DNA from: Ardenticatenaceae bacterium
Lineage (GTDB): Bacteria > Chloroflexota > Anaerolineae > Promineifilales > Promineifilaceae
Direction: 5' to 3'
Assembly (NCBI GenBank): GCA_011525915.1
Contig: WYBM01000019.1
Coordinates: forward strand, 1-49,531
Length of the DNA: 49,531 nt
The position numbers and the translations under genes were made by a program. The notes below the pieces were generated by a model. It saw only the letters and a program-made list of their open reading frames with translations, did not search any database and was not told the origin of the DNA. Positions 6,928-15,377 of the stretch are shown here, in pieces; the first letter of the stretch is position 1, and every line of letters begins with the position of its first letter.

Positions 6928-9573
6928 TTATCGCTGCACAGTGGGCAAGTAGGCACGGTGGATCTCCAATAGAGGCCAGGGCGTGGTGGCCTGGCCGATC
7001 ACTTCAATTTCGTTGAGGGCGGCTACCTCGTCCCAGTACCAACGGCCGGTGACAGCGTCTATGGTCAGGCGCAGATGGTCCATTTCTAGGGGCGGATCAA
7101 AGGTAATGAGTGTGCCGCCGTTGTCCAGCGGCTCAATGCGGTCGGTAGCCCGGCTATCTATCAATGTGCCGTTTAGATAGAGGGTGAGTGTGGCCGCGTC
7201 TACGTAATAGGGACCGTACTGGTCAGGTACACCAAAGCCGCCCCAATCACCGCCCTGTGGCGGCGGACCCACCAGCCGCACCTGCTTGATACGCATAGGC
7301 ACGGGCCAGGTAAGCGCTACCCATTCGCCGCTGGTACGGCCGTCATCTGTCAGCCAGCCCAGTTCGTCATCCTGGTACGGCTGCTGGTAAGGCTCGCTGA
7401 AGAAGGGAGCCGGCGGCCCGCCTGCCGGTAGGGGAACCCAGCCGCGCCGGTCGTTGATTTTTTCCGGGCGGAAGCGATCATACGTCTCATCTACCTTGTG
7501 GGAGCTGGCGGTTGCCAGGGCGTAGGGGGCCACATTTTGCCAGCCGGCTTCGGCGTCTGCGGCCACGTCAGCCAGCGAGCCGCTGACATGCCCCATATGG
7601 CAGCCGGTGCAGGTGACCGTTTCGCCGGGCCGGGCCCAGGCGCTGCCCTGGGCAATGGTGGTGTAACCGCGGTCCCATTTGCGCACCAACCGCCCTTCGG
7701 CGTCCCGCAGCACAATAAACCCCATTACGTCGGCCGGGGCGGTCATGGTAAAAGCGCCAGCGGGGGTTACGTCTACTTCCTGCCATAACACGGCCCGTAC
7801 TTCATTGTCCTGCCGGAAAGCGTCGCAGGGGTCAGGCCAGTTGTTATAACAGTAAGCGCCGGTGAACTGGTTGGCGTCCAGCCACAACTGCGCTTTGGCC
7901 ACGCTGCCGGGCGGTGGTGAATTGTTGACGTAGGGCGAAAACAGCGAGGGGTTGGCGTAGACGTTGGGGTTGTGGACGGTGGCGGTCTGGATGTCGCCGG
8001 GGCCGTTCTGGCTGAACCAATATTCTGGTAAGGTGTTGGGCACATTGCCGTACAGGGGATCATCACTGGCTACGTCGGTAAATGTATCTGGCAGCGAGGC
8101 CCAGCCGGCGCGGGCAACGATGGGTTTGGCGCCCACCTGGTCAGCCGTGCCCAGGCCAACGGGCGAGAGGTCAACAGTTACTGGCACTTTACCGGTGCCC
8201 GTGAGGTTCATGGTCCACAGCCGGTAACGCAGATTGGAGCCTTGCAAATCAAAGCCATTGTATGTGCCGCTGGTGGGCAGGCTGTTATCTTCCTCAGATT
8301 GGGCGTAGAGGATACGGCCGTCGGGCAGTCCCCATGGGTGCAGCGCATACGGGCCGGAATCATCCCCCTGGTTCCACGCTTTGTCATAACTCAGCCCGGC
8401 GATGGCGTCTACGGCATTGGCGTAAAGCATTTCGATGCCAGGGCGGGCCACGCGGATGCCCGATTTTAAGGTGGAGTGCACCATGGATTGGTCGGTTTGC
8501 ATGGTGTAGGCTACAAAAAGCTGGCCATTGGCTTGTACCACAGCTGGTTGAATGGCGGCGTAGGTATCGCCGCTGCCAGAATCATTGGTAAGGTTCCAGA
8601 AGCAGCAGGGCGTCCAGGCATACCGTTGGAATTCTGTACCATCGGGGTTAAGTGTCATCAGATGCCAGGTGTTGGGGGCATGGCGTATCTCAAAGCCATC
8701 GGGCAAGATGGCCCGGGCGGGGTTAAACTGGGTATCGGGGTTGGCCAGGATGATGGTGCCATCGGGCAAAACGACGTTGACATCGGCGTCATCAATGCGG
8801 TTGTAGATGCCCCGTTCGGATGGCTGGTTAAACTGGTTCCACCAGCGGGAGACAAGGAGACGGCCGTCTGGCAACGGGGTGGGATGCAGCACGCCGGCGC
8901 GTTCGGTGGTGAGGCGGCGCAGGTTGGTGCCATTGCCGTTCATGATATAGACGTTAAATGATTCACGGCCGTCATAATGGGCACGGGTGGGGTAGCGAGA
9001 GGAATTAAAGACGATACGGCCGTCGGCCAGGTAGGCCGGGAAGAGGTCATGATAGTCTGAGTAGGTTTCGGCATTGCCCCATAACCCGGCATTGGGAATG
9101 GTGATGCTGCGGTCGGTGAAAGTCAGCTGAACCAGGCTGCTGCCATCGTAGTCGGCCACATCTATTTCGTAGAGCCGCCAGCCATAGTCTGGACTGGTGG
9201 GATCAATGGTTTTGGCCCCGCTAAAGACGATTTTGGTGGCCGTAAAGTTAACGTCCGGTGACTGCACGTCTATCAGGCCAGGCAGGGTATAAACGTGTAG
9301 GGTACCGTCAGCATCGCGCTGTACCAGCTTGCTGCCGGGGGCGTATTTAGCAATGCCGGTGCCCCACTGCCCGGCGGGGCCCACTTCGTCGTGGAAGATG
9401 GTGTCTTCTGTGGCCAGGTGAGCACGGGCGACAAAGATGATCGGGGGCAGGCCCCCGGCTGAAAGTACACCACGGGTGTCGGCGCGGGCGGTGTGGCTGG
9501 CCACGGCCGTGAGTAAGATAATGATGCCTGATGCCATGAGCCACAAGGGATGACGGCAAGGGGTAAGCTTCAT
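6928..9573 (-). CDS. Secreted beta-propeller protein with one CxxCH motif and discoidin-like domain
   Basis: 881 residues. An N-terminal signal peptide (a hydrophobic stretch after MKLTPCRHPLW, cleavage likely near residue 31) precedes a TolB/WD40-like propeller region with repeated DGRI/PDGR strands. Around residues 590-680 there is a segment like the middle domain of hydrazine-synthase alpha-type proteins, with the PGETVTCTGCH element (CTGCH at 655-659), a single c-type haem or redox motif. A C-terminal discoidin/F5-8C-like sandwich (about 675-860) follows. The protein ends in RAYLPTVQR, a tail shared with two other secreted proteins here. Its ATG overlaps the kinase-MazG stop (ATGA) and has AAGGAGAA upstream. 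HzsA-like proteins occur widely outside anammox, so hydrazine synthesis is not implied; function is unknown. Confidence 0.85.
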   Translation of the reverse strand: MKLTPCRHPLWLMASGIIILLTAVASHTARADTRGVLSAGGLPPIIFVARAHLATEDTIFHDEVGPAGQWGTGIAKYAPGSKLVQRDADGTLHVYTLPGLIDVQSPDVNFTATKIVFSGAKTIDPTSPDYGWRLYEIDVADYDGSSLVQLTFTDRSITIPNAGLWGNAETYSDYHDLFPAYLADGRIVFNSSRYPTRAHYDGRESFNVYIMNGNGTNLRRLTTERAGVLHPTPLPDGRLLVSRWWNQFNQPSERGIYNRIDDADVNVVLPDGTIILANPDTQFNPARAILPDGFEIRHAPNTWHLMTLNPDGTEFQRYAWTPCCFWNLTNDSGSGDTYAAIQPAVVQANGQLFVAYTMQTDQSMVHSTLKSGIRVARPGIEMLYANAVDAIAGLSYDKAWNQGDDSGPYALHPWGLPDGRILYAQSEEDNSLPTSGTYNGFDLQGSNLRYRLWTMNLTGTGKVPVTVDLSPVGLGTADQVGAKPIVARAGWASLPDTFTDVASDDPLYGNVPNTLPEYWFSQNGPGDIQTATVHNPNVYANPSLFSPYVNNSPPPGSVAKAQLWLDANQFTGAYCYNNWPDPCDAFRQDNEVRAVLWQEVDVTPAGAFTMTAPADVMGFIVLRDAEGRLVRKWDRGYTTIAQGSAWARPGETVTCTGCHMGHVSGSLADVAADAEAGWQNVAPYALATASSHKVDETYDRFRPEKINDRRGWVPLPAGGPPAPFFSEPYQQPYQDDELGWLTDDGRTSGEWVALTWPVPMRIKQVRLVGPPPQGGDWGGFGVPDQYGPYYVDAATLTLYLNGTLIDSRATDRIEPLDNGGTLITFDPPLEMDHLRLTIDAVTGRWYWDEVAALNEIEVIGQATTPWPLLEIHRAYLPTVQR

Positions 9574-10598
9574 AGTTTCTCCTTTGGCTGCGTGCGCTCG
9601 TCTGGCCAGGTGCGGGCAATATTTTTCTTCATCTTTTCCAGGTAGGCCTGTTCCATATCTATGCCGGTGTAGTTGGCCAGTTTTAGCGTGTAGGCCAGCA
9701 GGTCAGCCAGTTCGTTACGCAGGGTGGCACGGTGTTTTTCAATGGCTTCGCGGTGGGCGCTGTCAGTGGTACGGCCGTCGGCCCTGTAGCGGGCGGCATC
9801 ACTCCATACTTTTACCAGTTCGCTGGCAATCTCGCCCATCTCTTCTACCAGCAGGATGTAGTTAAAGAAGAGGTCCGGGTCAAAACCTTTCATGGTATCA
9901 AGTTCGCGGTGGAAGGTTTGGAAGGCTGGCAAACGGCCGTCGGCCAGCAGCTTTAAGTGGGCCTCGGCAAGCGGGCGGGGCGTGATCTGGGCAGCCAGCA
10001 CCTGTTTGATCTGGGCGGCGGCAAAAGCCACATCATGGGGGTGGGAAAGAAAGTTTAGTTCATTGGCATCGATGGTCAGCACGGCCGTGTCCTGTAAATT
10101 GCTGAGCCATGCTTCATAGGCAGCGGCCAGCTGGCGGATGTATTCGGGGTCCATGTCCCGTTCATAGTGGCGGTCACGCAGGGTAATACGGCGCATCACC
10201 TCGTCATGGTCTACCCGTAAGTAGACAATAAGATCGGGTTTGGGGATTTTAGCACCCAGGGCGGCATGGACACGGCCGTACATGGCCAGCTCATCATCTT
10301 TCAGATTTAACCAGGCAAATAGTTCATCTTTGGCAAAGGTGTAGTCAGAAAGCAAATAGCCACGCTGTAAGGCGGCAGGTACGGCCTCATGCTGTTGGTG
10401 GTAACGGCTGAGCAAAAAGAAAATTTGTGTTTGAAAAGCGTACAGCGCCCGGTTCTGGTAAAAGTCGGCCAGAAATGGATTTTCCTCAAACACTTCCAGC
10501 AAAATAGAAGCGTTCGGGAAATGTGGTTGCAGCAGGCGGGCCAGCGTGGTTTTGCCCACGCCGATGACCCCCTCGATAGCAATAAATTTATGACTCAT
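9570..10598 (-). CDS. Deoxynucleoside kinase fused to MazG-like NTP pyrophosphohydrolase
   Basis: 342 residues in two parts. Residues 1-205 are a deoxynucleoside kinase (dGK/dAK/TK2 type): P-loop GVIGVGKTT at about 9-17, the substrate-site E-x-F-E-E-N-P region, SDYTFAKD, and an arginine-rich lid RDRHYERD. Such enzymes phosphorylate salvaged deoxynucleosides to dNMPs. Residues about 225-335 are an all-alpha MazG-like domain with EEMGEIASE and ELADLLAYTLKLA, the paired acidic helices that bind Mg2+; relatives hydrolyse (d)NTPs to (d)NMPs and pyrophosphate. The two reactions converge on dNMP. The upstream neighbour on the same strand is a nucleotidyltransferase 5 bases away. A single continuous frame with no frameshift sign supports a genuine fusion. 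Substrate specificity cannot be read. Confidence 0.9.
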   Translation of the reverse strand: MSHKFIAIEGVIGVGKTTLARLLQPHFPNASILLEVFEENPFLADFYQNRALYAFQTQIFFLLSRYHQQHEAVPAALQRGYLLSDYTFAKDELFAWLNLKDDELAMYGRVHAALGAKIPKPDLIVYLRVDHDEVMRRITLRDRHYERDMDPEYIRQLAAAYEAWLSNLQDTAVLTIDANELNFLSHPHDVAFAAAQIKQVLAAQITPRPLAEAHLKLLADGRLPAFQTFHRELDTMKGFDPDLFFNYILLVEEMGEIASELVKVWSDAARYRADGRTTDSAHREAIEKHRATLRNELADLLAYTLKLANYTGIDMEQAYLEKMKKNIARTWPDERTQPKEKL

Positions 10599-10603
10599 GG
10601 ATC

Positions 10604-11383
10604 TCAGTCACCGGTTGCTTCTGCTTTAGCCAGTTCTTCGCGTAGCAAGTCTACCTGGTACGGTTTATCAGCGTCCATGCCCACTTCCGCAAAAGAGTTC
10701 AGCACAATTTTGACTGGCAGGCCGGTTAGCCGCTGTGCCGTGACTTCGATGTCTTGAACAGTCACCTGCCGAAACAAAAGCTTAAGCAGCATCCGCAGGC
10801 CCACCACGCGGGCAATTTTCCAGGCATGTTTGCGGGCGTTAGACAGCGTTTCTAACAGCTCTTTTTCCTTGGCCAGTTGGGTACTTACAATGCCTACATC
10901 GCCACCGGCGATTTCCAGCCCCTTTAGTTTGACATAGGTGCGAGAGGAATGGGGGAAGCGTTTTTCCATCACTTCCCTGGTGACAAAGTTATAATAAACG
11001 CCATAGTCGAATGGGCGGCAGGTTTCGATCAGGTAATCTACCATGATCCCGGTCAGTAAGGGAATATCCCCGGTAGCGCCAAAGATGTGGGTGGTTTCTG
11101 GCTTATTTTGTGAAACCCAGTTTAACCCGGCCACACCATTGTTGACCAGGCTGCCGTGGTCGGGCAGGTGAATGACCGGGCGCTTAAAGGTCATGCCCAT
11201 ATCTTCCCCCAGCCCCACGATCACAACGTCGGTGATATGGTGGGAAGATTGTACAGCGTCTACCACACGTTCTAACATGGTACGGCCGTGCATATCCAAC
11301 AATGCCTTTGGCTTGCCTTGTGTGTACTGGTAGATAGGGTCTTCCGGTTCCGGTAGGCCTCCGGCGATGATCACACAGTCCAT
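10604..11383 (-). CDS. MobA-like nucleotidyltransferase
   Basis: 259 residues with the nucleotidyltransferase start VIIAGG and a GKPKALLDMHG sugar-nucleotidyltransferase motif, then IFGATGDIPLLT, which carries the metal-binding aspartate. This is the GT-A-like fold of MobA, CobY and related NTP transferases. The residues between VIIAGG and GKPKALL form a longer loop than in MobA. The C-terminal 90 residues carry LRMLLKLLFRQVTV and look like an added helical part. The substrate is unknown: molybdopterin, cobinamide or a sugar phosphate are possible, and no cofactor genes lie nearby to decide. It sits 5 bases upstream of the kinase-MazG gene and 51 bases downstream of the next gene, probably one operon. 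Confidence 0.8.
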   Translation of the reverse strand: MDCVIIAGGLPEPEDPIYQYTQGKPKALLDMHGRTMLERVVDAVQSSHHITDVVIVGLGEDMGMTFKRPVIHLPDHGSLVNNGVAGLNWVSQNKPETTHIFGATGDIPLLTGIMVDYLIETCRPFDYGVYYNFVTREVMEKRFPHSSRTYVKLKGLEIAGGDVGIVSTQLAKEKELLETLSNARKHAWKIARVVGLRMLLKLLFRQVTVQDIEVTAQRLTGLPVKIVLNSFAEVGMDADKPYQVDLLREELAKAEATGD

Positions 11384-11434
11384 AATTCCTCCATCATCGG
11401 CGATCAGTAATTGGTCATCAGTACTGAATAGTGA

Positions 11435-12331
11435 TTACAGTTTGTGGATGGTTGGTTTCATGTTCAGTTGGGCGATTAAGTCATTAAGTTCGGCATGGCT
11501 AAGGGGGCGGCCTTTGGCGGCCACGGCCGTCAGGGCAGCTTCCATCATGTTGGTGCCAAAGGAGCGGCCGTCTAAGACGGGCGTAGACGTGACAACATGC
11601 GTCACACCCCGCTGCCGGAACAACGCCATATCTTTAGCGGTTGTGGTATTGGTGACAATGACTTTCCCAGTTAAATTATCAGGCATATGCCGCTTGATGT
11701 AGTGACAGTCGCCGGCGATCACATCTGCCCATTGGTACCAACGAGTAAACTTGGGCACGATCTGGTCTTGTTTCTCACCAGTCGGGTACAGTACGCTGAT
11801 GGGCATTTTGGTAATGATCGGCGCCAACAGCCGCCCTAAAAAATTTAATGTTTTCAGACGGTGTACGGCCACCGGCAGCCCTACCGAAAACATAAGGTCA
11901 CCATAGGTGGCTTCGTAGCCGTGGTCAGCAAAACTCAGCGTCATACCATATCTGTCTACGCCCACGGTAAGGAAGACCTTGCCAGCATTGTATCGGGGGC
12001 CAAGCTCAGCCACCATGGCATCGACCACATGCCGTTCCAGCGTGTTTTTCAGGCCGCTGCCATCGACCACCGGCGTTTGCCTGACGTTTTTGATGAGTTT
12101 GTGGGCGGCCGAGATGTTGTAACGCCGTTCACCCATCTCTACCCACAAATCAATGCCACCAACGCCCAGGCAGTCTACCTGCCCGTCCAGTTCCGTAAAA
12201 AGGGCGGTGGCGCGTTGGATGTCGCCATCGGTCCCGCGCCGCTCAATGTTTATGGTCTCCCCCAGCAGTTCTACTTCTACAGCTTTGTCCCGGTCAGAGG
12301 CGCCCAGGCTGATGCTGACTGCGCGTTTCAT
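11435..12331 (-). CDS. Conserved protein of the family often labelled quinate 5-dehydrogenase
   Basis: 298 residues, starting MKRAVSISLGASDRDKAVEV. The motifs that stand out are IERRGTDGD, CLGVGGIDLWVE and TPVVDGSGLKNTLE. From memory, proteins with these motifs are deposited as quinate 5-dehydrogenase, but I see no Rossmann GxGxxG dinucleotide site, so the name should be treated as unproved. The C-terminal half resembles an alpha/beta domain (GKVIVTNTTTAKDMALFRQR) of a type that could bind a phosphate. No signal peptide or membrane helix is seen, so it is cytosolic. Its neighbours downstream are a nucleotidyltransferase and the kinase-MazG fusion. The reaction is unknown. Confidence 0.6.
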   Translation of the reverse strand: MKRAVSISLGASDRDKAVEVELLGETINIERRGTDGDIQRATALFTELDGQVDCLGVGGIDLWVEMGERRYNISAAHKLIKNVRQTPVVDGSGLKNTLERHVVDAMVAELGPRYNAGKVFLTVGVDRYGMTLSFADHGYEATYGDLMFSVGLPVAVHRLKTLNFLGRLLAPIITKMPISVLYPTGEKQDQIVPKFTRWYQWADVIAGDCHYIKRHMPDNLTGKVIVTNTTTAKDMALFRQRGVTHVVTSTPVLDGRSFGTNMMEAALTAVAAKGRPLSHAELNDLIAQLNMKPTIHKL

Positions 12332-12405
12332 AAAGTCTCCTGGTAAGCGTAGAAGGTGGTGGCCGGTTCAAACTGTTGATAACCGGCCACCACCCAGGTA
12401 TTCAT

Positions 12406-15081
12406 CTACTCTCTTATAATCGCCGGGAGGTAAAGCTTGTATGCCGGGCCGACAAAGGTTGTCACGGGCGGGCCGGTAACAACGGCCGTGACCTCATCAC
12501 TCCGTACGCCGTACTCAGCGTTGATGACCGCATACGTCGTGTTTGTGAGCATGGTGCTTACGACCAACTGTACTGTCCATGTCCCGGCGGCCTCTAATGT
12601 GGACCGCTGCCAGTAAATGGTGGCGCCATCTAACGTAAACGGTAGTGTGGCCGTGATCAACGTGGTATTGGCGGGTAACACGTCAGAGAGCACCACGTTG
12701 CTTGTCGCCAGCGCCGGGTGGAAGTGGGAGATGGTGAATGTATAGGTGAGGGTGTCCCCGGCATTTACGTTTAGGGCAGAGACACTCTTTTGTAGGGCCA
12801 GGCTGTGGGCGACAGCCTGGATGGGCGTTTGGACAGGGGTGCCCGGCACGGCCGTGACCTCATCGCTGAACACGCTGTACATGGCGTTTTCCAGATAATC
12901 ATTCGTAATTGAAAGTGGCGTGCTCACCACTAACATGACTTCCCAGGAGTCATTGGCATGTAAGATTGGTGTTTCCCACCGTACCGTTGTGCCATCAAAC
13001 AGATGGGGCAGTGTGGCCGTCACAAAGATGCTGTTTGCGGGTACCACATCGGTGAGAATGACGTTATGTGTGGCGGCGATTGTATTAAGATTTTGTACGT
13101 TGATGGTGTACGTCAGCCAGTCGCCCGGCATGATCTCGGTGCTGGATGCGGTTTTGGTGATCGCCAGGGCGTAGGGTATGATCTCTGTTTGCACAGGTGG
13201 GCCAGAGACAGGGGGAGCCTCGTCACTGCGTGCGCCATAGGTTGTATTTTCGATCAACGTGGCTGTTGTGGTAATGTCTGTGCCTACCACCAGCATCACG
13301 TTCCAACTTTCCCCCGCGTTTAACGTGGGAGTGTTCCATTGGATTATTGGGCCGTCAAACGTGTAGGGCATGGTCGCTGTAATAAACGCCGTGTTGGCCG
13401 GAATGATGTCTGTAAGAATGACGTTATGGGTCATGCTGATGGGGCTTAAATTCTGCAGCGTTAGCGCATAGGTGATCTGGTCGCCGGGGGCAATTGCTGC
13501 CGGTGCTTCTTTGCTCAGTCCCAGAGCGATGGGCAGATAGTTGTAAATTTGATTGTACGCATTCAGGGCATCAATACGGCCGTAACCGTACACCATGTTG
13601 GGCACATCATTGGGGCCGATGCCGCCGCAGCCCTGGGAACTGGTCAGGGGGACGGCCGTTTGTTCAATTAAATTTTCAATCGCGTCTACCTGGCCGGCCA
13701 GGGCCGGTTCGGCAGATACCAGCAGCCCTACCAGCCCGGCCACGTGAGGCCCGGCCATGCTGGTGCCGTTCCAACCGCCCTGGTAGCCGCCGTCCCGGGT
13801 GGTAGACCGTATGTTGACACCTGGCGCTGAAATGTCTGGTTTTAAGCCATTGTCAAAGGTGGACGGGCCCCGGCTGCTGAACCCGGCAATAATGTCAGAG
13901 CTGTTGGTGGCCCCCACACTGAATGATTCGTCATAGGTGGCAGACGGATTGTTAACTGTGCCACAAGCAGACCCGCTGTTGCCGGCGGAATGAACGGTGA
14001 CAATGCCCGCCGCCACCACGTTTTGTACCACTTGCAGCAGTTCGCCGCCCTGGGTACAGCCTTCGCTCGGCGGGCAGCCCCAGGAGTTGTTGATGACATG
14101 GGGCGCTTTGGTGGGGTCACCATCTGTCTGGGGGTCACCACCGATGGGATAAGGGGCGATAAACCATTCATAACATTCACTGTAAGTGGCCGGGGTGCCA
14201 TTGCCCACGTTCATGTTACGGCAGCCGATCCATTTGGCGCCTGGTGCCATGCCTACAGCATTGGTGGCGCCAGCCGGCCAGTTAGGGTCGGCTGGGTCCA
14301 GGTCATTGCCTACCATGGTGCCCATGGTGTGGGTGCCATGCCCGTGATCGTCGCAGGGGGCGGGCGAATTGGCGCCGCAACTGCCGCCGCCGCTGTGAAT
14401 GGCATCATGCCAGTTGTAGTCGTGGTCAGCGGTGACCCCGTCCCAGCCGCGATACTGGTTAATGAGACCACTATGGTTCCAGCGGTAGCCGGTATCTTGC
14501 CCACCGATGACTGCACCTTCGCCAGCCACCCCAGCCGCCCATACATTGGGTGCGCTGACCAGGTTGATGTTCCATTCAATGGTTTGCAAAGCGCGCCGCA
14601 TCTGTTCTTCCGTGGTGGGCAGAAGCTGCATGGGGACGGTAGGGTTGGCCAGGAGGCGAGCTACGTCTGGCCGTTGAGCCATCTCCTGCACGACATCTAT
14701 GTTGCCGCGCACCCAGATCATGTTGACGACCCAGAAGGGGCGGTAGGGTACACCCAGGCTGTCTAACTGGGCAATGACGGCTGGCTGGGTGCGTTTGGCC
14801 ACGGCCGTTAATGTTTCATACACGTAAGCACCTTTGGCATCTTTGGTGGGCAGCGCTTGAGCGCCACTAACATCTCCCTGTTCCGCCAGGTAAACCAGGA
14901 ACTCTGTTTCCGGCAGAGGGCCATCAGGGGCCTGGGCAGGATCGGCGGTGGCCAGCACCCAGGGGTCTACTTTAGTTCGCCAGCTATCAGGTTCTGGCGG
15001 AAATTGTGCCTGGGCATAACGATAAAACACGGCTGTGAACAAGGCCAATAAGCCAATGAGTAAGAGTGTCTTCCGGATCAT
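12406..15081 (-). CDS. Secreted subtilisin-like serine protease with three DUF11 repeats
   Basis: 891 residues. The signal peptide is residues 1-25 (LLLIGLLALFTAVF core). A propeptide-like region (about 60-145) is followed by an S8 catalytic domain with Asp196 in GGQDTGY, His248 in GHGTHTMG, and the catalytic Ser in NGTSMAGPHVAG near residue 440; all three are intact. After about residue 520 come three similar modules of about 110 residues with the pattern MTHNVILTDIIPANT ... W.TPTL.AG.SW, the DUF11 fold found in surface proteins. The protein ends KLYLPAIIRE, matching the YLP tail of two other exported proteins. It is probably an extracellular or surface-retained protease. The promoter should lie in the repeat-rich gap at 15.1-15.3 kb. 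Confidence 0.93.
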   Translation of the reverse strand: MIRKTLLLIGLLALFTAVFYRYAQAQFPPEPDSWRTKVDPWVLATADPAQAPDGPLPETEFLVYLAEQGDVSGAQALPTKDAKGAYVYETLTAVAKRTQPAVIAQLDSLGVPYRPFWVVNMIWVRGNIDVVQEMAQRPDVARLLANPTVPMQLLPTTEEQMRRALQTIEWNINLVSAPNVWAAGVAGEGAVIGGQDTGYRWNHSGLINQYRGWDGVTADHDYNWHDAIHSGGGSCGANSPAPCDDHGHGTHTMGTMVGNDLDPADPNWPAGATNAVGMAPGAKWIGCRNMNVGNGTPATYSECYEWFIAPYPIGGDPQTDGDPTKAPHVINNSWGCPPSEGCTQGGELLQVVQNVVAAGIVTVHSAGNSGSACGTVNNPSATYDESFSVGATNSSDIIAGFSSRGPSTFDNGLKPDISAPGVNIRSTTRDGGYQGGWNGTSMAGPHVAGLVGLLVSAEPALAGQVDAIENLIEQTAVPLTSSQGCGGIGPNDVPNMVYGYGRIDALNAYNQIYNYLPIALGLSKEAPAAIAPGDQITYALTLQNLSPISMTHNVILTDIIPANTAFITATMPYTFDGPIIQWNTPTLNAGESWNVMLVVGTDITTTATLIENTTYGARSDEAPPVSGPPVQTEIIPYALAITKTASSTEIMPGDWLTYTINVQNLNTIAATHNVILTDVVPANSIFVTATLPHLFDGTTVRWETPILHANDSWEVMLVVSTPLSITNDYLENAMYSVFSDEVTAVPGTPVQTPIQAVAHSLALQKSVSALNVNAGDTLTYTFTISHFHPALATSNVVLSDVLPANTTLITATLPFTLDGATIYWQRSTLEAAGTWTVQLVVSTMLTNTTYAVINAEYGVRSDEVTAVVTGPPVTTFVGPAYKLYLPAIIRE

Positions 15082-15111
15082 TCTGTCTCCCTTGAGGTAG
15101 GTGTTCAGTAA

Positions 15112-15258
15112 TTAGTTGTCAGTAAGTCAGTAATCAGTAATCAGTAAGTCAGTAATCAGTAATCAGTAAGTCAGTAATCAGTAAGTCATACCTGATTACT
15201 GAATACTGGCCACTGTCCACTGAATACTGGCCACTGTCCACTGAATACTGGCCACTGA
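15112..15258. repeat. CAGTAAT-type tandem array with opposing CTGAATACTGG array
   Basis: The left half repeats TCAGTAA/TCAGTAAG units as two 22-base periods and a 15-base one. The right half repeats a 21-base unit, CTGAATACTGGCCACTGTCCA, almost three times. CAGTAATCAG on the left is the inverse complement of CTGATTACTG at about 15192-15201, so the region could fold into imperfect hairpins or a cruciform. It separates the divergent protease and TPR genes. A possible -10 element (TATTAT, 15276-15281) for the TPR gene lies just beyond it. Confidence 0.85.
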
Positions 15259-15377
15259 TTGTGATTCGTGGCGTGTATTATACATAAGTGTGATGGCAAC
15301 GTTAAATTTCCCAGGCAGTTTTGATTGGGGATATGACCGGGGAGGCGAGTGTGGTAAACTTTGCCTGGAGTGGAACT

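Noticed and set aside
6928..9573. Hydrazine synthase subunit
   Set aside because: Only one CxxCH is present, there are no partner subunits nearby, and the HzsA-like middle domain occurs in many unrelated proteins.
13990..14766. 258-aa rightward open frame inside the protease gene
   Set aside because: It is antisense to the S8 catalytic domain; the glycine- and valine-rich product follows from the codons of the real gene.
15112..15258. Possible CRISPR array
   Set aside because: Units are 7-22 bases with no unique spacers, and no cas genes are present; the same applies at 36.6-36.8 kb.
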